NCBI GenBank assembly: GCA_015488325.1
Contig: WFOA01000146.1
Span: 1 to 44,794, forward strand
Direction of reading: 5' to 3'
DNA: 44,794 bases
Source of the DNA: Acidimicrobiia bacterium
Lineage (GTDB): Bacteria; Actinomycetota; Acidimicrobiia; Spongiisociales; ZC4RG35
The position numbers and the translations under genes are program-made. The notes beneath the pieces were generated by a model. The model worked only from the letters and a program-made list of their open reading frames with translations. It searched no databases and was not told the origin of the DNA. Positions 7,630-15,807 of the stretch are shown here, piece by piece. Position 1 is the stretch's first letter, and the number at the start of each line of letters is the position of its first letter.

Positions 7630-8310
7630 ATGTGTGGACGTTTCCTCCAGACCGCCGACCCGGCCGACTACGCCGCGTTCCTCCACGCCCGGACCGTCGT
7701 CGCCGAGCCGTTGGCCCCGTCATGGAACGTGGCGCCCACCAACGAGGTGTACACCGCGGCCGTCCACGCCGGTGAGCGTCTCCTGGGAACGATGCGCTGG
7801 GGCCTGGTGCCTCCCTGGTCGAGGGACGGGCGGCCCGGGCCGATCAACGCCCGATCCGAGACGGCCGCCACCCGCCCGATGTTCCGTGACCTCTTCCGGT
7901 CGAGGCGATGCCTCGTCCCCGCCGACGGCTTCTACGAATGGGAACGCCGGGACGGCCGCAGCGTCCCCTACTGGATCCGGCGGGCCGACGGCTACCCGCT
8001 GGCGATCGCCGGACTGTGGTCGACGTGGCGGGACCCCGACACGGGAGCGGCGAAACGCACCTGCGTGCTGTTGACCCGGCCGGCGGCCGGCCCCGTGGCG
8101 CGGATCCACGATCGGATGCCGGTCGTACTCCACCCCGAGGCGTGGAGCCGGTGGCTCGACCCCGAGGTCCGGGACCCCGGCGAGGTCGCCGCGTCGATGC
8201 AGACGATCGAACCCGCCGAGCTCCTCGTGCCGACGGAGATCGTCCCCCTCGTCAACTCGGTCCGAAACAACGGCCCCGAGCTCCTGGCGGCGGCGCACCC
8301 ACCGACCTGA
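7630..8310 (+). CDS. SRAP-domain protein, abasic-site crosslinking (YedK/HMCES family)
   Basis: The 226-residue protein begins MCGRF. In this family the methionine is removed and Cys2 forms a thiazolidine link with abasic sites in single-stranded DNA, shielding them from breakage. Other conserved parts are NVAPTN (about residues 33-38), MRWGLVPPW, INARSET, the active-site GFYEW and the catalytic histidine in IHDRMPV. The start is fixed by the need for Cys2. It stands alone with its own promoter, divergent from the TetR gene. Confidence 0.95.
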   Translation: MCGRFLQTADPADYAAFLHARTVVAEPLAPSWNVAPTNEVYTAAVHAGERLLGTMRWGLVPPWSRDGRPGPINARSETAATRPMFRDLFRSRRCLVPADGFYEWERRDGRSVPYWIRRADGYPLAIAGLWSTWRDPDTGAAKRTCVLLTRPAAGPVARIHDRMPVVLHPEAWSRWLDPEVRDPGEVAASMQTIEPAELLVPTEIVPLVNSVRNNGPELLAAAHPPT

Positions 8311-8331
8311 CCCCGAACGCCGCCACGCCGG

Positions 8332-8337
8332 TACCCT
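8332..8337 (+). promoter_or_regulatory. -10 box TACCCT of the phosphatase gene
   Basis: TACCCT ends 8 bases before ATG 8346, with no ribosome site between. Confidence 0.4.
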
Positions 8338-8345
8338 CCGGGACG

Positions 8346-8948
8346 ATGGCGCGGCTCCTCCTCGTTCGACACGCACCGACCTCCGAGACCGGGGTCCGGC
8401 TCACCGGACGCCTCCCCGGTGTCCACCTCTCGGACACCGGGAGGGAGATCGCCGCCCACGTAGCCCGCCTCGTCGCCGCCGCCGGACCGGTGGCCCTGTA
8501 CTCGTCGCCGGTCGAGCGGACCTGGGAGACCGCGCTGGAGATCGGCGCCGCCGCCGGGCTGGAACCGGCCGTCCATCCGGGATTCACCGAGGTGGACTTC
8601 GGACGGTGGACGGGCCGGACGCTGCGGGATCTGTCCCGCCTGAAGGCCTGGGCCCGGGTGCAGGCCGCCCCGTCCCGGTTCCGCTTCCCCGAAGGCGAGT
8701 CGTTCCTCGACGTGCGTCACCGTGCCGTCTCCGCCTGTGAGGACCTCGCGGCCACCCACCGTCGGAAGACGGTCGCCGTGGTGAGCCACGCCGACGTCAT
8801 CAAGACCGTCCTCTCCCACTACCTCGGCCAGCCCGCCGACCTCTTCCAGCGCCTGGTCGTCGCCCCCGGATCGGTGAGCATCCTCGAGCTGCCCGCCGAC
8901 GCCCCTCCCCGGGTCGTCGGCATCAACCTGGGGACGCCATGGACGTGA
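8346..8948 (+). CDS. Histidine phosphatase, MSMEG_4193 family
   Basis: A 200-residue phosphoglycerate-mutase-fold protein. The catalytic RHG-type motif is LLLVRHAPT (H8-R7 region), followed by the SPVERTWETA segment, the EVDFGRWTG motif with its acid residue, and the second histidine in VAVVSHADVIK. The MSMEG_4193 family is a conserved actinobacterial branch always linked to DUF3090 and SCO1664-like genes, as here. The physiological substrate is not established. ATG 8346 begins the conserved core. The end overlaps the next gene by 10 bases. Confidence 0.88.
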   Translation: MARLLLVRHAPTSETGVRLTGRLPGVHLSDTGREIAAHVARLVAAAGPVALYSSPVERTWETALEIGAAAGLEPAVHPGFTEVDFGRWTGRTLRDLSRLKAWARVQAAPSRFRFPEGESFLDVRHRAVSACEDLAATHRRKTVAVVSHADVIKTVLSHYLGQPADLFQRLVVAPGSVSILELPADAPPRVVGINLGTPWT

Positions 8949-9421
8949 TGGACCTGGGCCCCGCCGAACGGTTCGCCGCCGGGGCGATCGGCGAACCAGG
9001 CCAACGCCGCTTCTACCTCGAGGTGGTGGCGGGAGGCCTCCGGTACTCCTTCGGGGCGGAGAAAGAGCAGGTGGCGGCCTTGAGCAGCCAGGGTCTGCGG
9101 ATCCTGGCCGCAGGCGACGTCGCCGTCGACCGGGACGCGGTCCGCCGCATCCTCGCCTCGGGGTTGGATGTGTCCGAACCCGACCGGGAAGCCTTCCGTG
9201 TCGGCACGATCTCCATGGGCCTCGCCGCCGACGGCATGGTGGTGCTCACCCTCACCGACCCGGACCGGGTCGAAGGTGTGTCCTTCGTGGTGGCACCGGA
9301 ACAGTTCACGGCGATGGCGTTGCGGGCCCTGGAGGTGGTGGCTGCGGGGAGGCCCATCTGCCAGTGGTGCCGGCTGCCGATGGACGACCCCGAGCACCAC
9401 GACTGCCCGGCGTGGAACTGA
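8939..9421 (+). CDS. DUF3090 protein of the actinobacterial phosphatase cluster
   Basis: A 160-residue cytoplasmic protein. The AERFAAGAIGEPGQRRFYLEV opening and the C-terminal CQWCRLPMDDPEHHDCPAWN, with three cysteines and two histidines that may bind zinc, are typical of DUF3090 (YjbR-like neighbours excluded). Start codons at 8939 and 8948 are both possible. 8939 overlaps the phosphatase gene and is kept. Function is unknown. Its strict linkage to the flanking phosphatase and SCO1664-like genes suggests a shared pathway. Confidence 0.88.
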   Translation: MDVMDLGPAERFAAGAIGEPGQRRFYLEVVAGGLRYSFGAEKEQVAALSSQGLRILAAGDVAVDRDAVRRILASGLDVSEPDREAFRVGTISMGLAADGMVVLTLTDPDRVEGVSFVVAPEQFTAMALRALEVVAAGRPICQWCRLPMDDPEHHDCPAWN

Positions 9422-9424
9422 GCG

Positions 9425-10111
9425 ATGACCGAGCCCGTCGATCTGGTCGAGGTGGTGGGCCGGCTCCCGGGAGCCTCCAACACGACCGTGCTGGCCCTCG
9501 ACGGCGGCGGCGAACCGTGGGTGTACAAGCCGACGGCGGGTGAACAGCCCCTCTGGGACTTCCCCTGGCGAACCCTGGCGGCACGCGAAGTGTTGGCGTA
9601 CCGGGTGTCGGAAGCGATGGGGATCGGCGTGGTCCCCGAGACCAGGCCCGCCACCGGTCCCCTCGGCGACGGTTCCGCCCAGCGGTTCCTGGACGAAGAC
9701 CGCACCTTCGACCCGCGACCCCTCGTCCACCCCGAACCCTCGCCGGCGCTGTGGCCGGTGGCGGTACTCGACGTCGTCACCAACCAGGCCGACCGCAAGC
9801 TCGGCCATCTCCTCCGGGAACGAGGCACCGGTCGTCTCTACGCCATCGACAACGGCCTCACCTTCCATCCGGCCGACAAGCTGCGGACCGTGCTGTGGGG
9901 CCTCGCCGGGCGGCGTCTGCCCCGGGCCATGGTGGCCGCCCTGCGGCGCCTGGCGAAGGCGCTGGACGAAGGCCTCGCCGACGAGGTCGGCAGGATGCTC
10001 GGCTCCGCCGAAGCAGACGCGCTGGCGGCACGGACCCGGCGCCTGTTGGAGGATCGGGTCCATCCCCACCCTCCCCACGACCGGCCGCCGGTCCCCTGGC
10101 CGCCGTGGTGA
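9425..10111 (+). CDS. SCO1664-family protein, phosphotransferase-like fold
   Basis: 228 residues. Motifs resemble the PI3/4-kinase-like fold: a lysine in WVYKPTAGE (about residue 35) that could bind ATP, a catalytic-loop-like NQADRKLGHLL (about 118-128) and a metal-binding IDNGLTFH (about 141-148). It closes the three-gene phosphatase/DUF3090/SCO1664 cluster, 3 bases after the DUF3090 stop. A kinase-like and a phosphatase-like protein encoded together suggest modification of a common small molecule or protein, but this is inference. The proline-rich C-terminus is probably disordered. Confidence 0.85.
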   Translation: MTEPVDLVEVVGRLPGASNTTVLALDGGGEPWVYKPTAGEQPLWDFPWRTLAAREVLAYRVSEAMGIGVVPETRPATGPLGDGSAQRFLDEDRTFDPRPLVHPEPSPALWPVAVLDVVTNQADRKLGHLLRERGTGRLYAIDNGLTFHPADKLRTVLWGLAGRRLPRAMVAALRRLAKALDEGLADEVGRMLGSAEADALAARTRRLLEDRVHPHPPHDRPPVPWPPW

Positions 10112-10144
10112 GGGACGTCGCCACCCGAAGGGACGGACGGGCGG

Positions 10145-12079
10145 TCAGCGTCTCCGGACGTAGTCCCCCACGATCACCGCCCCCAGGTCGGCGTCGGGAA
10201 CGGCGAAGACCCGTCCCGAGACCACCCGGGCGAGGCGGTCGACGAAGTCGACGAGACCGGGGGACCGTTCGAGCATGAAGATGTTCATCGTCACCCCGGA
10301 ACGTGCCAGCCGGAGCGCTTCCCGTACGGTCCTTTCGATCGTCTCACGCACCGGCGGCCAGTTGAAGAACACGTATTCGCCTTCCAGATGGGCGGTCGGC
10401 TCCCCGTCGGTGACCAACAGCACCTGCCTGTCGGCGTCGGGAAACCTGGCGAGGATCCGTCCCGCCAGGTTGAAGGCGTGCTCCATGTTGGTGCCGTAGA
10501 CGGGCTCCCAGTCCACCTCGGCCAGGTCGGCCGTCGTCATCTCCCGGGCGTAGTCGGAGAACCCGACGATCGCCAGGCGGTCCTCGGGATAGGAGGTGGC
10601 GATGAGGGTGTGCAAGGCCAGTGCCATCCGTTTGGCGGGGAGCCAATGTCCCCGCAGCGGCATCGACCGGCTCATGTCCAAGAGCAGGACGGTGGCGACG
10701 GAGGTACGCCGTTCCGCCTCGGCGACCTCGAAGTCGTCGGGAACGAGACGCAACGGCCCCCGGACCGGCCCTGCGCGGACCACCGCGTTGTGCAGGGTCC
10801 GGCGGAGATCCAACCGGAACGGATCACCGAACCGCCACGGACGGGACGAGCCGGTGAGTTCTTCGCTTCCGCCGGCGGCGGCGACGTCGTGGGCGCCGGG
10901 ACGGTCGGCCACGAGACGGTCGAACACCTTCGCCAGGGCCCGCTCCCCCAACTTCCGCACCCCCCGTGGGGTGAGCCGCAGCTTCCCCTCCGACCGGGTC
11001 ACCACCCCGGCCTCCTCCAGCATCCGTTCGATACGTCGGAGCCGCTCCAGGTCGGCCACGGCGCCGTCTCCGAGGGCGTCACGGAGGGCTTCGGTGTCGA
11101 CGTCTTCGAGGGACGCCCCCGGGTAGTCCTGGGAGAGCGAGCGTTCCAGCTCTTCGAGCCGGGACAGCTCTTCGAGGGCGTCGAGGCTCTCGCCGAGCCC
11201 GAGGGGTTCGCCGCCCATCGCCGTTGGCCGGTCCCACCGGGACGACCCGACCAACGTCCGCAGGTTGGCGCCCAGCCGGTCGACTTCGAACGCCAGGTCG
11301 AAGTCACCGAGGAGGTCCTCGACCAGAGCTTCGAGCTGTCTCCGCTGTTCGGGGCTGATCGACGCCATCAGCCGGCTGAAGGCGGCCGCTCGTCGGGCGA
11401 GGGCGCCCAAGAGCTCCTCGAACGTCCGGGGGTTCTCGGGGAAGAACCGTCCGTGACGCTGCATGAACTCGTCGAACTCGGCCTGGGACGGTCCGGTGCC
11501 GGCGGCGTGGCGTTCCAGCATGGCGTTGAGTTCGGACAGCATGTCCTTCAACGCCGCCATCTCCTCGGGGCCGATCCCGGCCAGTCCCTCGCCGATCCTT
11601 CGGACGGCGGCGTCGAGGATGTCTCGACGAAGGTCGTCGAGGAGCGCTTCGAAGGCGTCCCTCGCCTCCGCCGACCGCCACGGATGTTCCCGCAGCTCCC
11701 GAATCCGGTCGGCGACGTTGTCGGGGAGTGCGTCCAGTGCCAGCTCGGCGAACCGTGCCTCCTCCGACGGCTCGGCCGCCAGGGCGGCCCGCTCCAGGTC
11801 GACGATCTCCTCCAGCCGGCGGCGCACCGCAGCGAGGGGGTCGGGACGTTCCCCGCCGCCTGTCCGGGCTTCTCGGAGCCGACGGATCCGTTCGGCGAGA
11901 CGGTCGAGACCGTCGAAACGGCCCGGGAGGCCCCGGCGCAGCGTCCGCCGGATCGACTCGTCGATGCTCCGGCCATCGAGGAGGTCTTCGCTCAGCCGCG
12001 CCACCAGCGCGTCGGTGGGGAGGTCGACCCCGAGGGGATCCTGGGTGCCGTCCCAGCGGAGGTACCGGTACCGGGCCAT
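10145..12079 (-). CDS. VWA-domain protein, partner of MoxR-type ATPase
   Basis: 644 residues. The long helical, charged N-terminal part (residues 1-400) has no familiar catalytic motif. The C-terminal part is a von Willebrand A domain with the metal-ion site DMSRSM (about residue 468), a threonine in YGTNMEHA, and VLLVTDGEPT. Such proteins pair with MoxR/magnesium-chelatase-like AAA+ ATPases as chelatase D-like or CoxE-like subunits and are thought to mature or remodel other proteins. The start codon sits next to the stop of the ATPase gene, with no gap, so the two are co-translated. The client is unknown. Confidence 0.88.
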   Translation of the reverse strand: MARYRYLRWDGTQDPLGVDLPTDALVARLSEDLLDGRSIDESIRRTLRRGLPGRFDGLDRLAERIRRLREARTGGGERPDPLAAVRRRLEEIVDLERAALAAEPSEEARFAELALDALPDNVADRIRELREHPWRSAEARDAFEALLDDLRRDILDAAVRRIGEGLAGIGPEEMAALKDMLSELNAMLERHAAGTGPSQAEFDEFMQRHGRFFPENPRTFEELLGALARRAAAFSRLMASISPEQRRQLEALVEDLLGDFDLAFEVDRLGANLRTLVGSSRWDRPTAMGGEPLGLGESLDALEELSRLEELERSLSQDYPGASLEDVDTEALRDALGDGAVADLERLRRIERMLEEAGVVTRSEGKLRLTPRGVRKLGERALAKVFDRLVADRPGAHDVAAAGGSEELTGSSRPWRFGDPFRLDLRRTLHNAVVRAGPVRGPLRLVPDDFEVAEAERRTSVATVLLLDMSRSMPLRGHWLPAKRMALALHTLIATSYPEDRLAIVGFSDYAREMTTADLAEVDWEPVYGTNMEHAFNLAGRILARFPDADRQVLLVTDGEPTAHLEGEYVFFNWPPVRETIERTVREALRLARSGVTMNIFMLERSPGLVDFVDRLARVVSGRVFAVPDADLGAVIVGDYVRRR

Positions 12080-13465
12080 TCAGCCTCCGTATCGCACGGC
12101 CCCGTCGGCGACGTCCTTGTTGAGCCGCCTCGTCAGATGCAGCCCCTCCAGGGCGAACTCCACGGCCGCCGCGGCGTCGCCCGGCGACTCACCTCGCAGG
12201 CCGAGGCGGACGAGGAGCGGTGTCACGTCGACCTCGCCGACACGCACGTCGGTGGCCGGGACGAGGTCTCCGGTCTCGACGACTCCTCCGGCCTCGAAGA
12301 AGGCGAGGACCGGCTGGAAGTCGAACCCGGCCAGACGCTCCCGGAAGACCTCGACGACGGCGAGGGCGAGGAGCCGGCGGAGGATCTCCTCTTCCCGTCC
12401 CTCCTCGAACCCTTCGAACTCGACCCTCCCGTACGTCGACTGGAGACAGGCGACCAGGTCGGTCATCCGGGGTACGGCTTCGGATTCGCCCAGCCGGGCG
12501 GCTCTGCGCACCGCGGAGGCGACCAGCGTCTCGAGGTTGGCGATCGACAGCCGCACCGACACCCCGGAACGCTGGTTGACGTGCCCGGAGGACCGCACCT
12601 GGTGGGTGAACTCGGCGACGATCTCTTCGAGGAACCCGGGGACGGATACGGGAACGGTCGACGGAGGCGGCGCCGCCTCCTGACGCATGATGGTGACCTC
12701 GTCGTGGCGGGTCGGCGGGTAGTGGGTGCGGATCTCCGAGCCGAAGCGGTCCTTGAGGGGGGTGATGATCCGACCCCGGTTCGTGTAGTCCTCCGGGTTG
12801 GCGGTGGCGACGAGGAGCAGGTCGAGGGGGAGCCGGACCGTGAACCCCCGGATCTGGATGTCCCGTTCCTCCAGGACGTTGAGGAGCGACACCTGAATCC
12901 GCGGGGGGAGGTCGGGGAGTTCGTTGATCGAGAAGATCCCCCGATGGGTGCGGGGAACCAGCCCGTAGTGGATCACCAGCTCGTCGGAGAGGTATCTGCC
13001 CTCCGCCACCCGGATCGGATCGACGTCGCCGATGAGGTCGGCGACGGCGGTGTCGGGTGTCGCCAGCTTCTCGGCGAAGCGTCTATCCCGTCCGACCCAA
13101 CGGATCGGCACGTCGTCGCCCCCGTCGGCGAGCCGGTGACGGCAGTGGGCGCACACAGGCCGGAACGGGGAGTCGTTGATCTCGCACCCGTCGACCACCG
13201 GAGTCTCGGGGTCGAGGAGGTCGACCAGCCGTCGGATGAGACGGGTCTTGGCCTGTCCGCGTTCTCCGAGGACGATCATGTCGTGGCCGGCGAGGATGGC
13301 CCGCTCCAACGCAGGGACGACCGTCTCGTCGTAGCCGACGATGCCCGGGAACAGGTCGTCGCCGGCTTCGATACGTCGGAGCAGGTTCTCCCGCAGCTCC
13401 TCTTTCACCGGCCGGTCCAGCCAGCCGGAGTCCCGGAGCTCACCGACGGTGCCCGGTTTCGTCAT
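12080..13465 (-). CDS. MoxR/magnesium-chelatase-like AAA+ ATPase
   Basis: 461 residues. Walker A is GERGQAKT (67-74). A DELVIHYGLVPRTHRGIFSINELPDLP region carries Walker B and the chelatase-type insert. LLLVATANPEDYTNRGRIITPLKDRF holds sensor 1 and the arginine finger. A C94 plus C105-x2-C108 group just after Walker A, uncommon in MoxR proteins, could bind zinc. ATG 13465 is preceded by a TAGGGT box at 7 bases. The VWA gene follows directly. Such pairs act as ATP-driven chaperones for metal insertion or complex activation. Confidence 0.9.
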   Translation of the reverse strand: MTKPGTVGELRDSGWLDRPVKEELRENLLRRIEAGDDLFPGIVGYDETVVPALERAILAGHDMIVLGERGQAKTRLIRRLVDLLDPETPVVDGCEINDSPFRPVCAHCRHRLADGGDDVPIRWVGRDRRFAEKLATPDTAVADLIGDVDPIRVAEGRYLSDELVIHYGLVPRTHRGIFSINELPDLPPRIQVSLLNVLEERDIQIRGFTVRLPLDLLLVATANPEDYTNRGRIITPLKDRFGSEIRTHYPPTRHDEVTIMRQEAAPPPSTVPVSVPGFLEEIVAEFTHQVRSSGHVNQRSGVSVRLSIANLETLVASAVRRAARLGESEAVPRMTDLVACLQSTYGRVEFEGFEEGREEEILRRLLALAVVEVFRERLAGFDFQPVLAFFEAGGVVETGDLVPATDVRVGEVDVTPLLVRLGLRGESPGDAAAAVEFALEGLHLTRRLNKDVADGAVRYGG

Positions 13466-13472
13466 GGCCGCC

Positions 13473-13478
13473 ACCCTA
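13473..13478 (-). promoter_or_regulatory. -10 box TAGGGT of the MoxR-VWA operon, leaderless type
   Basis: TAGGGT on the minus strand ends 7 bases before ATG 13465. The divergent gene has TAGCCT at 13521-13526. Confidence 0.4.
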
Positions 13479-13538
13479 CGCGCCGTCGGGAGATAGGCGC
13501 CTGCCACCGCAGCGGACCGGTAGCCTGGTGGACCCACC

Positions 13539-15119
13539 GTGCGTCGTCTCGCCGTCGTCTCCGTGACCGCCCTCGTCCTGGCAGCCTGCCTGCCCGGGAC
13601 GGTACCGCCCGTCCCGGCGGAGTCCGACGTCGCCGCCACCACGTCGCCGCCGCCGACGGCCGACCCCCCTGATCCGCCGCCGCCCGTCTGCCGCCGCGGC
13701 TCGGTGACGGGCACCGGCGTCGAGCTCCTGCGGTTCGGAGATCCGGTCCGCCGCTCGGTCGCCGTCTCGGCCCGGATGTTCTCCTGCGCCGACCGGGTGG
13801 TGATCGTCCCCGCCGACGACTACGCCGCCATGACCGCCGCCGCCCCCGTCGCCGTCGACATGCAGGCCCCGCTCCTGCTCACCCGGCCCGGGGCGGGTCG
13901 ACTCGTCGCCGCCGAGGTCGCCCGGCTGGGCGCCACCGAGGTGGTCACCGTCGGCGACCCCGCGCCCCTGCCGCCGGGCGTCCCCGCAGAAGCGATGCGC
14001 CTCCGGCCCGGCGGGGTGGCGGACACCCTGGCCCGGCTCGCCGGCCTCGACGGCGCCGCCCCCCACGAGCTGGCCGCGGCGTTGGCGGCTCGGCCGCCGA
14101 CCGGTGGACCCGTCCTCGTCGCCCCGGTCACCGATCCCGCCGGGGCGCTGCCCGCCGCGGTGGCGGCGGCGGTCACCGGAGGACGTCTCCTCCTGGCGGA
14201 CCCGTCCGATGTGTGGGGGGACGCCACGTTCGGGATGTCCCTCCGTGCCGCCCGGCCCGACCAGGTGGTCCTGGTCGGGCTGTTCGACGGGGACGCCCTC
14301 CGCCAGGTCGAGACGGTGCTGACGTCCGAGCCGCTCCCCGGAGGAGGCTGGCGGCTGCTGCCGGGACGGAGGTTGGTGGCCTTGTACGGCAACCCGCTCA
14401 CCCCCAACCTGGGGGTGCTGGGAGAACAAGGCCCGGAAGAGTCGATCGAACGTCTCCGTCCCCTGGTGGAGGCGTACGGCGTCGACGGGGTGCCGACGGT
14501 CCCCGCCTTCGACATCATCGCCACCGTCGCCGACGCCCGACCCGGAGCCGACGGCGACTATTCGGCGGAGACCCCGATCGAGGTGTTGGAACCGTGGGTC
14601 GACGCCGCCCGTCGTGCAGGCGTGTACGTGATCCTCGACCTCCAACCGGGGCGCACCGACTTCCTCACTCAGGCCCGCCGCTACGAAGAGCTCCTCCGCC
14701 AACCCCATGTGGGCCTCGCCCTCGACCCCGAATGGCGTCTCCGCCCCGACCAGGTGCATCTGCGCCAGATCGGGTCCGTGGACGCAGCCGAGGTGAACGA
14801 GGTGGCGGGATGGCTCGCCGAGCTGGTCCGCCGGGAACGGCTCCCCCAGAAGCTGCTGCTCATCCACCAGTTCAAGCCGTCGATGATCACCAACCGGGAA
14901 CGCATCGTCACCCCGCCGGAGCTGGCCGTCGTCATCCAGATGGACGGCCAGGGACCCCTCGCCACGAAGTACTCGTCGTACCGGGTCATCACCGGGAACC
15001 GGCCGCACCCACGCTGGTGGTGGGGGTGGAAGAACTTCTACGACGAGGACTCACCGGTGGCCACCCCCGAGCAGGTCCTCGGGCTCGAACCGGTCCCGGT
15101 CTTCGTCAGCTTCCAGTGA
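13539..15119 (+). CDS. Secreted lipoprotein with cell-wall-binding-repeat-like and TIM-barrel-like parts
   Basis: 526 residues from GTG 13539. A lipoprotein signal ends in the lipobox LAAC (C17), followed by a Pro/Thr-rich linker to about residue 50. Residues 60-250 have repeats of the form RVVIVPADDYAAM, APLLLTRPG and ATEVVTVGDPA, which resemble cell wall-binding repeat 2 (PF04122). From about residue 300 the pattern changes to YGVDGVPTVPAFDIIATVADARPG, VYVILDLQPGR, VGLALDPEWRL and LLIHQF, alternating strand-helix units like a (beta/alpha)8 glycosidase or related barrel, with acidic residues at strand ends. No known enzymatic family is assigned with certainty. It is exported to the cell surface and converges with a Nudix gene, with a 14-base overlap. 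Confidence 0.7.
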   Translation: MRRLAVVSVTALVLAACLPGTVPPVPAESDVAATTSPPPTADPPDPPPPVCRRGSVTGTGVELLRFGDPVRRSVAVSARMFSCADRVVIVPADDYAAMTAAAPVAVDMQAPLLLTRPGAGRLVAAEVARLGATEVVTVGDPAPLPPGVPAEAMRLRPGGVADTLARLAGLDGAAPHELAAALAARPPTGGPVLVAPVTDPAGALPAAVAAAVTGGRLLLADPSDVWGDATFGMSLRAARPDQVVLVGLFDGDALRQVETVLTSEPLPGGGWRLLPGRRLVALYGNPLTPNLGVLGEQGPEESIERLRPLVEAYGVDGVPTVPAFDIIATVADARPGADGDYSAETPIEVLEPWVDAARRAGVYVILDLQPGRTDFLTQARRYEELLRQPHVGLALDPEWRLRPDQVHLRQIGSVDAAEVNEVAGWLAELVRRERLPQKLLLIHQFKPSMITNRERIVTPPELAVVIQMDGQGPLATKYSSYRVITGNRPHPRWWWGWKNFYDEDSPVATPEQVLGLEPVPVFVSFQ

Positions 15120-15747
15120 CGTCGAAGTCGGTGGGGAGGGTCGGGTCCTGGTGGTGGGCGAACATCCGCCGGATCTGGGCGGCGGTCGCCCGACCGGTGG
15201 AGAGCTCCGGAAGCTCGTCGACGGTGAACCAGCCCACGGCGGAGGTCTCGTAGCTCCCGGCCGGTTCGCCGCCGACGAGGTCACACAGAAAGAACAGGAG
15301 ATAGCTGTGGTGGGGGGCCGGAGGGTGGTCGTGGAGCCGCTTGTCGTAGACGCCGGCCAGCTTCCGGGCACGCACCCGGTACCCGGTCTCCTCGAAGGTC
15401 TCCCGCTCCGCAGCCGCAGCCGGTGACTCGCCGACGTCGATCCATCCGCCCGGCAGCGTCCACCGGCCGTCGGCCACCTCCCGCACCATGAGGATCCGGT
15501 CCTGGTCGTCGAAGGTCGCTGCCCGACAGATCACCTTCGGCGTCACGTAGCCTCCGGCACCGGCGAACAGCTCGGCGACCGAGACGACGTCACCCGACGG
15601 GAAGGCGGCCATCTCGGCGGCGATCTCGGCGACCCGTCGATAGCGCTGGCGGTCGAACTCGTCGTCGCCGAACTCGAGGCCGGTGTGGGCGAGGGCTGCG
15701 AGTTCCTGGGCCCACCGGAGCAGAGGGGGACGACGGTCATCGGGCAT
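15106..15747 (-). CDS. Nudix hydrolase
   Basis: 213 residues. A helical N-terminal domain (1-70) of the type found in actinobacterial ADP-ribose/NADH-type Nudix enzymes is followed by the catalytic Nudix box GWIDVGESPAAAAERETFEETGY, with all the metal-binding glutamates (REx2EExG) in place. It should hydrolyse a nucleoside diphosphate linked to another moiety. The exact substrate is not readable. ATG 15747 lies 9 bases after a TAGCCT box. The 3' end overlaps the convergent lipoprotein gene by 14 bases. Confidence 0.92.
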   Translation of the reverse strand: MPDDRRPPLLRWAQELAALAHTGLEFGDDEFDRQRYRRVAEIAAEMAAFPSGDVVSVAELFAGAGGYVTPKVICRAATFDDQDRILMVREVADGRWTLPGGWIDVGESPAAAAERETFEETGYRVRARKLAGVYDKRLHDHPPAPHHSYLLFFLCDLVGGEPAGSYETSAVGWFTVDELPELSTGRATAAQIRRMFAHHQDPTLPTDFDVTGS

Positions 15748-15756
15748 GGTGGCCCC

Positions 15757-15762
15757 AGGCTA
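15757..15762 (-). promoter_or_regulatory. -10 box TAGCCT of the Nudix gene
   Basis: TAGCCT on the minus strand ends 9 bases before ATG 15747. The divergent LLM gene may use TACCAT at 15778-15783. Confidence 0.4.
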
Positions 15763-15807
15763 CGGGACCCACGTCGGTACCATCCAGCGTCTGTCGATGG
15801 GAGCGCC

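Noticed and set aside
10388-13672. A 1094-codon open frame on the plus strand
   Set aside because: It is antisense to the VWA and MoxR genes, whose domains are intact and conserved.
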